The position numbers were made by a program, and so were the translations under genes. This document shows positions 14,017-24,954 of a stretch of 64,000 bases of DNA, piece by piece. Numbering within the stretch: position 1 is the stretch's first letter; the number at the start of each line of letters is the position of its first letter. A model generated the notes under the pieces. The model had not been told where the DNA came from. It saw only the letters and a program-made list of their open reading frames with translations, and made no database searches. The stretch is from Davidsoniella eucalypti (Eukaryota; Ascomycota; Sordariomycetes; Microascales; Ceratocystidaceae), in contig RMBW01000018.1 in assembly GCA_004009845.1 (NCBI GenBank), positions 310,001 to 374,000 of the forward strand, written 5' to 3'.

Positions 14017-14677
14017 AGCGTCCCGCAAGGCTGAAGTTTGTAGGCATTGTGCTAGGATTGGGTTGGGGAAGTCGACTGTTGTTTTCTGTTCTCCAACTTG
14101 TCCAGACATGTCAAGTGTATCGTTGATGACATCTCATTTTCTTAGCTACGATTTAATGTACTATTTTCTGAATGCGCTTTATTTTTGTTGGATATAAGAG
14201 GGAATTAAAAAGATTTAATATTTGCTTTATCAAAATAATGATTGTTCTCTCATGTAAATATTCATCTGAACAACAGACGATGCTGTGGTTCTTTCCCCGT
14301 AGACTAATCCTATAATCCCGGCTTATCCCCGGGCCGCGGCTTTTCTAGCCTCCCTTTCACGACACGACGTTAGACAACCAAGATAAGTAGCTTATTATTG
14401 CCACTGCCAGTTACAGTATTACACAATATCTATATTTATTACGACGAAAATCGTACTGGTTTAGTTGCCATCACCCTACTGAAGCTTGAGCGAAAAAGCG
14501 TCTGTTAGAGTGAGAAACTCACTAATCTATCAAGTTGACATTGTAGTCTATCTTATGCAGGGCCGGCATAAAGCGGGGCTAGGGAATAGTTCGTTGCGAA
14601 CTTTGTCTTGTTGTCGATCATAAGACGTAGAAGAGAAAGGCACTATCAGAGATTATGATAAGGGCAATACAAACAGA
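14017..14677 (+). other. 3' region of the TM198-like gene and promoter of RCH1
   Basis: This tandem 661-bp spacer is AT-rich just after the stop codon (around 14195-14240), suitable for 3'-end formation, with a GC-rich patch near 14325-14345. No gene was seen. Confidence 0.5.
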
Positions 14678-16218
14678 ATGGAATCTGCACCGAGTATACA
14701 TGGCGACCAGCGACCTCGGCCCGGGCTGTCTCGTGTGGGTGCCGTATTAAGACTTGCTCTTGACTTTATATTGCAACAATGGTTGCTGATTGGTCTGGGT
14801 GTGGCCTGTGTCTTGGGATACTACTTCCCACGTAAGTGTTATGCTAGCATTGCTGCTATATCTTCTTCTGTATAGACATACGACTAATCTATATCTCAGA
14901 TATTGCAGCCCATGGCGGAACAATCCGCTCAGAGTATTCGATTTTGTATGGCGCCGTTGCCTTGATCTTTCTAATTAGTGGGCTACAGCTTTCGGCGCAG
15001 AAACTCCGCGAGAACGCTTCAAACTGGCGACTACACATAGTGACACAGGGAATCAGCTTCCTAGTGATTCCCGCTATTGTACTTGGTATATCCCAACTGA
15101 AAATCTCCCGTTCTATTCTCCATAGGCCTTCCCACTGACCAAAAGACCTGTGTGTCCCTCTTGCTCTAGCGATCGTCCATATCTCTCTCGGTGCGGGGGC
15201 AGTACGGGACGAGACCATTGACGTATCCGTATTCGTCGGCCTCATCGTGCTCGCCTGTCTACCTACGACCATCGCTTCCAATGTCGTGATGACACGCACT
15301 GCGGGCGGCGACGAGGCCGCGGCCATAGTCGAGGTTGTCATTGGCAATGTCGGTGGTGCCTTTCTAGCTCCAGCTCTGGTCTTTGCCTTCCTCCCCAAGA
15401 AAGGTGCCTTTATTGTTTGGCAGCCGGCTAGTCCAGATACGCTGGGATCAATGTATGCGAGTGTCGGCAGACAACTCGGATTAAGCGTCATGTTGCCTTT
15501 GGCGGCTGGCCAAGCTCTTCGTTGGTTCTGGGCAGAGCAGGTTGATTGGGCACTGGGTAGACTCTACTTGGCTAAAATATCAACGTGCTGTCTTGTTCTG
15601 CTGATATGGTGAGTTTCTATCAGCCTATATTTGAAATCAAAGTCGATCGCTAAGATATTACTCCGTAGGACAACCTTCTCTGGCGCATTCTATACTGGCG
15701 CTTTGTTCTCCATTCCCACAGCATCTCTTATCTTTGATGTATTTCTTAACCTAGGCCTCTATCTCCTCTTCACCGCCATCTGCCTGTTTTCCTCTCGGCC
15801 AAGTCCAAGTCTCACGCGGTTCATCAACGGGCTAGTCGCTGAAAACCCCCGCTTGAAGTGGCTGCCACAGCCTGTTCGGCGTGTAATTACGGTGCGGCGG
15901 CTGTCACGCAAACAAGCTATTGCCGTGTGTTTTTGCGGCGCTGCTAAGACGACAAGTCTGGGTATACCGCTGGTTGCTGCCATGTGGTCAAAAAGTACGC
16001 CGTTGACGGTTTCATATGTCCAAATTCCCGTTCTGCTCTATACAATAGAACAGGTGTTCATGGCGCAAATTCTCGTTTATTTTTTCCGGCGATACGTGAA
16101 GCGAGATGAACTAGACAATCGTCGTGATGGCCACGGAGTGGAAGAAACACGTGAAGGGGCTGTAACACACGGTCCCTCGGAAGCCACAAGCGGAGTTGAG
16201 GATGGGAAACAAAGCTGA
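14678..16218 (+). CDS. RCH1: RCH1-like solute carrier (SBF-like, bile acid:sodium symporter fold)
   Basis: Four exons: 14678-14831, 14900-15085, 15170-15608 and 15669-16218. Introns are 68, 84 and 60 bp, all GT-AG and in phase, giving 442 residues. About ten hydrophobic helices span nearly the whole chain. Family-typical stretches are FPHIAAHGGTIRSEYS near the N-terminus, PTTIASNVVMTRTAGGDEAA in the middle and GLVAENPRLKWLPQPVRR in a cytosolic loop. They place it in the SBF-like group with yeast Rch1/YMR034C. In Candida and Saccharomyces, Rch1 is a plasma-membrane protein that limits cytosolic calcium influx; I infer a similar role here. The C-terminal ~55 residues are charged and cytosolic. 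The middle intron could be drawn otherwise, but the alternative acceptor at 15125 brings a stop codon. The gene converges with the DUF924 gene, with only 57 bp between the two stop codons. Confidence 0.9.
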
Positions 16219-16275
16219 CAAGGTAATGATTCACTGTATATATACCATTTATAATTCCATCCATCTCTATATCTT

Positions 16276-17262
16276 CTACGCCTTTGTGCCAAACGTAGCT
16301 CCGCCGCCGCTCAAGAAGTCGGCTTCTTCGGGCGTAGTGAAACGGCCCAACGGTTCATTACGGTGTGGATAACGGCCGAACTTTCTTAAGATATCAATAT
16401 GCGCCTTCTCGGCCGCCAAAGAGTGTTCGAAATACTCGAGTACTTTCTTTGAGTCTCCTTCATTTCCGCCCCTCTCTCGTTCCTTCTTTAGTTCTTCCTC
16501 GATCTCCGCCTTGCATACTGCCATAAACTCGCTATGCAGCACGTGATCTTCCAGTCTCTCGCTGTGCGTGAGCGGCAGGTACCAGAACGTACGGCAGACT
16601 GGATGACCAATGACTGAGGGGTGGAGGTCAAGACGTGACTCGGGTCTGAAAGACAGGAGTGTGTGGAGCACAGCTCGCGATATGCGGTCATAATGGTTGT
16701 ATACGAGATCCTGCTTTGTACGCAGCGTGTTTCGTGGGATCTGGTCTAGCAGCATAACCAAGCCAAGCGCCTGGTCAGCCGCTTCTTCAGTGTAGGTAGC
16801 TTCGATACCGCCTGTACCGCTGCTGTCAAGGCTACTATGGAATGGACTGCCAGCGCCAAAGAACGGCGCCGCAATAGCCAGATCCTGGGCACGTTCGCCG
16901 CGGAAGTCTTCGGCGGCTTCGGGCAACGGATATACGTCCGGAGCGAGAAGAGCCAGCACTGGGCTGAACTGGCGGCATTGGTCGTCGAATGCGAGCTTTT
17001 CCTCGGGTGGGCCCAGTCCAAACCATTTCTTGGCGAGGGCCTCGGATGGTAGCTTGGAGCCCTTGGGCAAGCCGGTGTACCACATATCGTACACTTGCTG
17101 GTATAGCTGGGGCGTGAAGGTAGCGCGGATACGGTCCAAGTGGTCTGGATTTACGTGTGAAGCCATATTGCGTGACTGGAAGGCTTTGGAAGAGAAGTCT
17201 TTAGATCGAATATGTAGATAACGTCCAGTTATTGAGCTGCTACGGAGCAGATATGTTGTCAT
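16276..17262 (-). CDS. DUF924 family protein, possibly mitochondrial
   Basis: A single exon of 328 residues. I start at the ATG at 17262 because the frame upstream of it opens only with TTG. Recognisable DUF924 stretches are WFGLGPPEEKLAFDDQCRQF, LLDQIPRNTLRTKQDLVYNH and PLTHSERLEDH. The domain folds as a TPR-like helical array, with homologues from bacteria to fungi and no established biochemical function. The first ~32 residues (MTTYLLRSSSITGRYLHIRS and on) are Arg/Ser-rich without acids, like a mitochondrial presequence. A second ATG (MASHVNPD, base 17166) would give a form without it, so dual targeting through alternative starts is possible. It has a TATA-like promoter about 55 bp upstream and shares a divergent spacer with the GFA gene. 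Confidence 0.88.
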   Translation of the reverse strand: MTTYLLRSSSITGRYLHIRSKDFSSKAFQSRNMASHVNPDHLDRIRATFTPQLYQQVYDMWYTGLPKGSKLPSEALAKKWFGLGPPEEKLAFDDQCRQFSPVLALLAPDVYPLPEAAEDFRGERAQDLAIAAPFFGAGSPFHSSLDSSGTGGIEATYTEEAADQALGLVMLLDQIPRNTLRTKQDLVYNHYDRISRAVLHTLLSFRPESRLDLHPSVIGHPVCRTFWYLPLTHSERLEDHVLHSEFMAVCKAEIEEELKKERERGGNEGDSKKVLEYFEHSLAAEKAHIDILRKFGRYPHRNEPLGRFTTPEEADFLSGGGATFGTKA

Positions 17263-17313
17263 CGTTACTATGACAAGGCAAGACAGGACTTGATGCCGTA
17301 ACAGCAAGCAGCC

Positions 17314-17321
17314 CTTTTATA
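17314..17321 (-). promoter_or_regulatory. TATA box of the DUF924 gene
   Basis: TATAAAAG on the minus strand, about 52-59 bases upstream of the ATG at 17262. This spacing would give a leader of roughly 20-30 nt. It supports the chosen start over any longer reading. Confidence 0.55.
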
Positions 17322-17676
17322 CTTTTATTTTACTAGCCCTTGGAAGACAATCAAAGAGGCGGAATTTCGCATTTTCCATGGGGCGATATGCGGACACCGG
17401 ATCTGGACGGAGCTTAGTATTATAAAGAAGAGCTAACAAACAAAACGGGTACAAGAGAAAAAATTAATTGAGAGAATAAATTAATCTGATTATATTCAAC
17501 GTCTACCTAAACCACTAAGATCATACAACGCCGGATTGGATACCGGACAAGCTATTGAGTTTGTCGAGCGGAAATATATGTATGTGCGGGACGACACCGT
17601 GCCCTAGCCCCGAAGAACTAGTGGTCCATACCTCCACTACACCGGCAGTGCGGCTTTGATTTGATTATATCATACC

Positions 17677-17786
17677 TCCCCACCAACTGTCGTAAACCCT
17701 AATACCGCCGTGATAGTCAAGGCAAATGTAGTGGTGATCATGCCTTTGTCACGCAGGCGACCTGGGTTCGATTCCCAGGTGGGGAG
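17677..17786 (+). pseudogene. Split tRNA relic, tRNA-Glu-like
   Basis: The 3' half is tRNA-like. An A-box-like stretch (ATGTAGTGGTGATCA, from 17726) is followed by a perfect T arm (CTGGG-TTCGATT-CCCAG at 17762-17778), then GTGGGGA and a discriminator G (17779-17786). The matching 5' acceptor strand TCCCCAC is not adjacent; it lies at 17677-17683, about 42 bases too far upstream. The anticodon region (about 17742-17758) is two bases shorter than a normal arm and does not fold, although its 3' side matches a Glu arm. I read this as a dead tRNA-Glu gene with an insertion after base 8 and a small anticodon deletion. The isotype is a judgement from overall resemblance. Confidence 0.45.
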
Positions 17787-18432
17787 AGACTATACGATTT
17801 TCCACCTATTTTTGCAGGTGGTAACTACCCGATGGCAAAAAGGTCTTGGATCGGGAGATCTTCACTACCAAAGCATGTCATCATATGCGGTGCAATTCTA
17901 TAAAAATTTCCGTCACAGCAAGACGGTTGCAATAGAACTGCATGGATGTTTCTAGATGCTGCTTCCGTCTTGTTAGACTGTAAGCGAAGATTCTCCACTA
18001 TTCTCCCGCTGCGCAATACACCTCAGATGGCCCGAATAAGTACGAGATACTTGGTAGAATGCGGCAATGCGCGGGAGCTTTATCAAAGGCAGTTACTATT
18101 AGAGCAGAGCTCGATGGCGCTTTCTCTATCACCTTATTTCCTGCCTGGTTTGGCCTCTTTTTGTTTCTCCAGTTTGCCTTAACAACAACAATATAATCTC
18201 TCCGCTCTAAACCAAGCTTTTTATGTTTTACTTTCTATGCTTTCATCAACCCGATCCATCCCCATCAATTTGCCGCTTCGGCTTCTCTTTCTTGGCTGTC
18301 TCTTTGCTTTGCTTACATTTTGCATAGGCTTTCGCTTTCTGAGCTTGGTTTCTAGTACGCTAAAGCCTTTTCGCCTGTAGAGCCTATTTTGAGCATCTGT
18401 TCATCACCATTCAGATTTGAATAATCCACAAA

Positions 18433-19398
18433 ATGAACCAGCATCGTCCTCTTCGTGGTGGCTGTCATTGTGGCAGGTGCCGATATGTTGTTGAGCGACC
18501 ACCCCACGCCAACGAGCTCGCCTATGCTTGGCTAGACATAGATCGTCTATACAGTTAAGCTCACCCACCTAGCCCCCTCGCATTAACCATGTCTAATCAA
18601 TTCTTGAATCTTATTTTAGATTCTTCTGTATCTGCATCCATGGCAGCATACCTCCGTGTCCCGCTATCGTGGTATCGTAGCAGCGCTCATGCACAGTTTG
18701 CTGACGAGACTGAAAATACGATTTTGCGGTTCTATGACCCTCCCAACACTGCAGCTCGCCGTAACTTCTGCGGCTACTGTGGGACACCCGTCTCTTTTTG
18801 GTGTGAGGGATCGGGGGCGGAAAAGGACTACATCCAACTTTCGCTCGCTACATTAGCCCGTGAAGACTTGCATGACCTCGAGGAGCTTGGGTACTCACTT
18901 CAGGCAATGTTGGATAGCGAATCTGATGAGGAAGAAACTGACCATGATAGCAAAAATAAGGAAGCTCATGTGGGTGCACCCAGTGCGTCGGAACATCCTC
19001 GTGCTTCCAAGAGCGTGCCGTCTTCGAAACCCACACTTACCAAAGAGTCGTTCGACCAAAGTGTTGCCGAAACACAAGCCGATAATAACAATACCAATGT
19101 CGGCAGCAGCGGCAGCAGCAACTTCATCAAGCATGCTGACACCGCTAGTGTATCTAGGATGACCACTAGCTTGCCATGGTTCGAAGAGTTTGTAAAGAGA
19201 GCCTGCCAAGGAAATTTTCACCGTCGGCGTAGCGTGCTGACATCACCCAACGGTAGCACCGCGTTGCAGTGGGAAGTGGTTTCATTGACTAGCAAAGGCG
19301 ACGGTGGATTTTCGGGCGATGCGGAATCGGAATCCTCGTATACGTCCAGCAACAAGGCCAAGCGGAAGCTAGAGACCATGGAAAGCGGCCATTTATAG
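18433..19398 (+). CDS. GFA/CENP-V-type (Mss4-like fold) protein with C-terminal extension
   Basis: Two exons, 18433-18553 and 18620-19398, with a 66-bp intron (GTTAAG donor, ATTAAC branch, TTTTAG acceptor); 299 residues. The N-terminus carries GGCHCGRCRY, with C11, C13 and C16. The second metal-site half is NFCGYCGTPVSFWCE, with C91 and C94. This is the layout of the glutathione-dependent formaldehyde-activating enzyme (GFA)/CENP-V family zinc fold. The middle CxxC pair of classical members is absent; its place holds the stretch ending YLRVPLSWYRSS. From memory this agrees with a fungal subgroup of unknown substrate. Residues ~115-220 are acidic, Ser/Thr/Asn-rich and low complexity; the last ~80 residues are longer than the usual family. 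I would not call it a formaldehyde-activating enzyme. Confidence 0.85.
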
Positions 19399-21646
19399 GT
19401 AGACCACGGAACGACCTGGATAGGAAAATTATGAAGCAACGTTTCTAATTCAATCTGTTTACATGTTCCATATGGCTTCTTATGTCGAGATGTGGGGCTG
19501 TCTCTCTCCTAACTTTACTTTTCCTTCTGTTGGCCCACTCTACAGATCCAGGCTGGCGGTACCATCACTTTTTTCGACACCTCACATGTCTGTCTTTTTG
19601 CCCTCTTTCTTTCTTCAGCTGCATTTCAGTGTGGCTGGTCCAGCCTATATCTTTACATGTATGTACAGTATATTGTATGCAACTGCGTGACTTAATATAG
19701 CTTCTAGCAAAACCAGTTTCTCCAATAGATAACCTCGATACAACAGCAAGTTGACCGCTTGACAGCACCCTGTCAGAAGCAGAAATAATTGAATTCCGAG
19801 TAATGCATTAACTAAGATGGCGACATTTGTACCATCATCATGGTAACGTTGAATCTCATAGCGTCCCATTTCTCTAGAAAAGGGGGGGTGAGGCGGTATT
19901 CGGGAATGACAGCCGGTTCTTGAAAAGGAAGGCAAGTCATAGACAAACAGCAAAGAATGAAGGAAACATGCAGGTATAGCTATGGAATCAAAGGAGCTCA
20001 ACAATGGATCCTGTTCTCGGGTAACAAGGGTTGAGGTTGGTAATAAGCATCGTGAGTAATAATGTACTAACATATAAATAATATATATCAATAACTAAGA
20101 ACAACACAGCATCTTGGCAGTTGATTCATCTAGGGTTAAGGCCACTATAGATATCTTGGTATATTGGACATCCTTCTTTTGTTCTTTACTTTTCGATAAT
20201 ATCTCTTGGCCTATTTGTTAGCTAAAAGTACTTGGGAGCTCTGAGAACCTTCTTCCCCGGCCAGGACTAAGCCTGTCATTTCTCTTTTCTGTTGGATAGA
20301 GAAGACTATGCAAGTGATGACGTGAAAACCTTGAGATTTTCAGAAGTCTCCGAGACTCGTCAAAAGAAGAAGCGGCATTTTCAAATATAGAAACCTTTCC
20401 TAATCGAGGCCACAAGAGAACGAGAAACCGGAACAAATGCAGGCAAAATAATCCCAGCAGTCTGGGAATGAAGGGACGTGCTCGAAGAATGGAAAGGAAC
20501 GAGTCACAAGATAGAATACAACAGAAAAAGAAAAAAAAGTGATTTCCCAGCATCTTGGACGTCTGACGACTTTGAGCCCGCCAGAATGGGACACAGTCGT
20601 CCATTGTTTTCAGTCTACGACCCCAGGCATCAGGCTGTGAATGAAGCTCGAGGGCTATGCAATGACGAGTCTATAAATGATACCTGGATCTTACATACAC
20701 CACACAATACGTGTACGTACAGGCATCTGCATACACACTATCTGTCTCTGGACATAGGTGGTACTCGAGTGTACATACATGCTTTGGGGATCAATGTAGA
20801 TATGCAAGTACACAGTCTTACCTTATCTTATGTCTGCAAGCTCTGCAGCTACATAGCCATCTCGGCGTCCTGCTGTTGCCGTCTTTAGGATTCTATACTT
20901 CGACCCCGACTCCGAGGTTCCAGGCCCACCTAGTTATTGCATTTGTCAGATGCCGGTTATATAGTCAAGGTCAAGTAGAAGACAGCTGATCTTTTTGCGC
21001 CAGTGGCTTTTTTTTTTCTTCGATTTCGTGGAAGGAATATAGGAGGACCGTGACCCGCCTCTTCCAGTCGACGGATATAAGAGCCCGAGCAGGGGGGGGG
21101 AAGAAGGAGGAAGGACAAAGTCTGACGGAAGGGGCTCCCGCGGTTGCTTTTCTTCGAGTTAGAAAACAAGGGTAGATTTTGTATCCTTTGGCTGCCATCT
21201 ACAGTCTCGACAGAAGAGACTGCAGCAAATAAGAAGAAACCGAACGAGGAGGAGGGGTAGTATCAGCAGGAAGGCATGGAAAGCTGCTGTTGCTGTTACA
21301 GTAGCCAATCCTCCCATGCCAGAGCCTGGGTCTTGGGACTAGATCAGTCGAGTCGCGGCGAGACAAGTCGAATCGAATCGACAGCAAGAATAGACAGACC
21401 CCGCCAGGAAGAGTCGTGTTGTTCTCCAATGGCTGTCTACCCAAACGCCCGGGACCGAAGAGAGAAACAGGCGTGCAAGAGCAAGATAGACGGCCCTAGG
21501 TTCGGATATAAGTTTGGCGCCTGCTGCTCCTAGATAGAAAAGCCATGGTTGCTTGTCCTCTTGTGCATCACCAGTTTCTCACATTCTCGTTCGTATCCTG
21601 TCTCTTCTTGATAGCTCTCTGTATACAGCCCTAGTCTCTCTCCATC
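19399..21646 (+). other. Spacer and promoter region of the NmrA-like gene
   Basis: A 2.25-kb spacer without a supportable gene. G runs occur at 19882-19888 (G7) and 21092-21100 (G9). The decamer CGGATATAAG occurs twice, at 21072 and 21503, and may be two alternative TATA elements. A CT-rich leader runs from 21545 to the ATG at 21647. Confidence 0.45.
21503..21512 (+). promoter_or_regulatory. Candidate TATA element of the NmrA-like gene
   Basis: CGGATATAAG lies 135 bases before the ATG at 21647, followed by CT-rich leader sequence. An identical copy lies at 21072-21081, so the gene may have two promoters. Confidence 0.35.
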
Positions 21647-22719
21647 ATGTCCTCTCCTAAGCTTATCGTCGTCGTCGGCGCCACTGGCAACCAGGGTGGA
21701 TCTGTTGCTCGCCGCTTCAAGCAAGCCGGCTTCCGCGTTCGCGGTCTCTCCCGCAACCCGTCGTCCGATGCCTCCAAGGCCTTGACTGACCTAGGCATCG
21801 AGGTTGTCGCCGCCAATCTTGACGATGTGTCCACGCTGATCCCCGCCTTCAAGGGCGCCAACCTCATCTTCTCCGTGACCCAGTACTGGGAGCCGTTCTT
21901 CGCTGGCCGTGCCAAGGCCGCTGAGCTCGGTATCACGTGCCGTCGCCACGCCTACAATGTCGAGCTTCAGCAGGGAAAGAACATTGCTGATGCTGCTGCC
22001 GCTACAGCTGACACGCTGGAGGACAATGGTTTCTTGGCCTCAACCCTAAGCCACGCCGGCAAGTCGTCCAAGGGCAAGTTCACGCAGCTGTACCATTTCG
22101 ATGCCAAGGCCGATGTCTTCCCGGACTACGTCAATGCCTCGCACGCAGAACTGGCCAAGAAGATGTCATGCATCCACACTGGCTACTTCTACACTAGCTA
22201 CAACATCTTCCCTGCCGCGTGGCTGCACAAGGTAAGTGACATCCCATCACCAAGTCAGTATGCAGGTATCCTGAAGACTAACCAAACACTCTGTGATAGA
22301 CACCCGATGGCACCATCGAGACGGCCTTTAGCACCTCGCCCACCAAGCCGCAGCCCCACCTGATCCCCGGCGAAGACATGGGCAACTTCGTCTACGCCGT
22401 CTCGCAGATGCCTCCGGGCAAGAACTACATGGCCGCCGGCACCGTCTGCACCTGGCCCGTGTGGATGGAGACCTGGGGCCGTGTGGCAGGTGCCAAGGTC
22501 AACTATCGCCAGTCGACGCGCGAGGAGCAGATTGCCCTTGCCGGTGACGACATGCTCGGCGAGGAGCTGGACGATATGTTTGATTACAGCTCAGAGCCCG
22601 GATACGACGGCGGGATGGACCTTTTGTATGCCGAGGATCTCATCAAGGCCGGTATCGAGTGCCCAATGACCACCCTGGAGGAGTGGTTCAAGAAACAGGA
22701 TTGGTCCCATTGGATTTAG
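21647..22719 (+). CDS. NmrA-like NAD(P)-binding protein
   Basis: Two exons, 21647-22231 and 22300-22719, separated by a 68-bp intron (GTAAGT donor, CTAAC branch, GATAG acceptor); 334 residues, normal for the family. The chain opens with a Rossmann strand and glycine loop, KLIVVVGATGNQGGSVARRF (GATGNQGG at about 11-18), then the NADP-favouring FRVRGLSRNP and an NLDD turn. Later NmrA-type stretches are GANLIFSVTQYWEPFF and FTQLYHFDAKADV. The family contains atypical short-chain dehydrogenases that often lack the catalytic Tyr-Lys pair and act as redox sensors, as Aspergillus and Neurospora NmrA/Nmr-1 do in nitrogen control. This protein is closer to the general NmrA-like reductase set than to Nmr-1 itself, so a regulatory role is not shown. 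Codons are strongly C/G-ending, suggesting good expression. Confidence 0.9.
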
Positions 22720-23310
22720 GCGAGATAACGACGTCTTGGTTCGATGTGCCAACTCGAAGTAGCTGTAAATTATGAATAAATCAATACCAAGGGACCTCGA
22801 TGTCCATTCTTGTCAAAGCATCCCATCTATCGTCTGTTATGCTGCTACGAGGATTAGCCAATGTATGTATGTATATGTATATATGTACCATTTGAGCTCC
22901 GATACCCCCTGTAATCATTGCCTATCTTGTGAGTACAACTATAGCTGTCGTCATTCACTTCTATCCTTTACCCTGTATCTATCAAGCTCTGCCATTCACC
23001 AATTAACCCTGGATCGTATTGTTCCTCGATATTAGTCCCTATAACCATTGACGGTAGACGCCAACGTTGAAGTGTCTGCACTATCACTTCGGGGAGCTTC
23101 TGAGCCCGCATTTCCCCCGCCCAATTCAAAAGCTCAGGCCCCATTCTAACAAGGCATGAGCTGGCTTCTTTTTCGTCATATATCTCACCCCGATTCATGT
23201 AATCCCATCTTCTTTAGGCTAAATCCCAACCAGGAACTCATTTTCCATCTTTCGCTCTCGTGTGCAGGCGTATCGCATCTCCCGTCTAAACCCTCACCGC
23301 CAACCCGAAA
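22720..23310 (+). other. Spacer between the NmrA-like gene and the beta-glucosidase gene
   Basis: Contains the 3' end of the upstream gene, a TATG/TA-rich stretch near 22862-22890 and a C-rich leader before the ATG at 23311. No gene was seen. Confidence 0.5.
22775..22780 (+). terminator. Poly(A) signal of the NmrA-like gene
   Basis: AATAAA lies 56 bases after the stop codon at 22719, in an AT-rich context. It is the canonical hexamer, which fungi use only loosely. Confidence 0.4.
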
Positions 23311-24954
23311 ATGTCTCTGCCCAGCGATTTCCTCTGGGGTTTTGCTACCGCAGCGTAGGCTATCGTCCCTTTAGTCGAGCAATCCACAAAAGACTGCCTC
23401 TAACACTCATTCTCCCAACAGCTACCAAATCGAGGGCTCCGTTGATGTCGACGGTCGCGGACCCTCTATCTGGGATACGTTCTGTGCCAAGCCCGGCAAG
23501 ATTGCCGACGGCAGCTCGGGTGTCGTGGCCTGCGATTCGTACAAACTGTACCGCGCCGACATCGACCTGCTTAAATCGCTGGGCGCCACGTGCTACCGAT
23601 TCTCTATTTCGTGGTCTCGCGTCATTCCACTAGGCGGCCGCAACGACCCCATCAACCAGCCCGGCTTGGACTTCTATGTCAAGTTTGTCGACGAGCTACT
23701 CGCGGCCGGGATCACCCCTTTCGTCACCCTATTCCATTGGGATCTCCCCGATGCTCTAGATACGCGCTACGGAGGCCTGCTGAACCGCACCGAGTTTCCC
23801 CTAGACTTTGAAAACTACGCCCGCGTGCTCTATACCGCTTTGCCCAAGGTCAAGCACTGGATCACCATCAACGAGCCGTGGTGCTCCGCTGTACTTGGTT
23901 ACTCGACCGGCACCTTTGCTCCGGGTCGCTGCTCTGACCGCACCAAGAGCCCCGTTGGAGACTCGGCCACCGAGGCCTGGATTGCCGGACACAATCTTCT
24001 AGTTGCCCATGGCCGCGCCGTCAAGGTCTACCGCGAAGAATTCGCCGCAGCAACTCCTGGCGGTGAGATAGGCATCACACTCAACGGTGACTACGCCTAC
24101 CCGTGGGACCCATCGAATCCCCTCGATGTAGAAGCTGCAGAGCGCCGTATCGAGTTTGCCATTGCCTGGTTCGCTGATCCGATCTATCACGGCGAATACC
24201 CGGCGTCGATGCACAGGCAGCTGGGCGATAGACTTCCTGAGTTCACAGACGAGGAGCGCGCACTCGTCTTGGGCTCAAACGACTTCTATGGCATGAACCA
24301 CTACACATCCAACTATGTAAAGCACAAGCCCGGTGAGCCCCCGGTGTCGGACTTCGCAGGCCACATCGACATGTCCTTTTACAACAAGGCCGGCGATTGT
24401 ATTGGTGAGGAGACTCAGTCTGTCTGGCTACGGCCAAACGCTCTAGGCTTCCGCAAGCTTTTGGTCTGGATCAGCGAGCGCTATGGCTTCCCCAAGATCT
24501 ACGTCACTGAGAACGGCACGTCGCTGAAGGACGAGAACGATTTAAAGATCAAGAAAATGGTCAAGGATGATTTCCGCGTCAAGTATTTCAGTGATTACGT
24601 GCACGCCATGGCACAGGCTTCTGAGAAGGATAGTGTCGACGTCATGGGATACATGGGCTGGTCTCTATTGGACAATTTCGAGTGGACTGATGTAAGTGAA
24701 CAATCAACTGTGTACCCATCCATCCTTTCTTCCCCCTCTATCTGTGTTTGCCAAGCTCGGTCTTTATAAAGTACCAGATACTAACTTCCATTCAGGGCTA
24801 CGAAACTAGATTCGGTGTCGTTGCAGTCGATTACGAAGATGGCCAAAAGCGCTATCCTAAGAAGAGTGCGACTTCGATGAAGTCACTCTTTGACAGTCTG
24901 ATCAAATCTACTAATGAAGATGGCTCCGAGTCTAAACTCGCAGAGGTAAAGTAA
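23311..24954 (+). CDS. Intracellular family GH1 beta-glucosidase
   Basis: Three exons: 23311-23354, 23422-24691 and 24796-24954. Introns are 67 and 104 bp; the protein is 490 residues, typical for GH1. It begins MSLPSDFLWGFATAAYQIEG, the standard fungal GH1 start, which the first splice restores exactly. The acid/base glutamate is E166 in TINEPW and the nucleophile is E378 in YVTENGT. Substrate-pocket stretches FHWDLP and GWSLLDNFEW are also present. There is no signal peptide, so the enzyme should act in the cytosol, hydrolysing cellobiose and other beta-glucosides brought in by transporters. The chemistry is retaining, by family. Nothing in the sequence shows how it is regulated, and the neighbouring genes are not carbohydrate genes. 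It converges with the EVE protein gene. Confidence 0.95.

Larger units (their letters stand above)
17263..18432. other. Divergent promoter between the DUF924 and GFA genes
   Basis: A 1,170-bp spacer between two oppositely directed genes. It holds a TATA box for the left gene, a tRNA-like relic at 17677-17786 and a CT-rich stretch (18120-18340) leading to the GFA gene. Confidence 0.5.
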
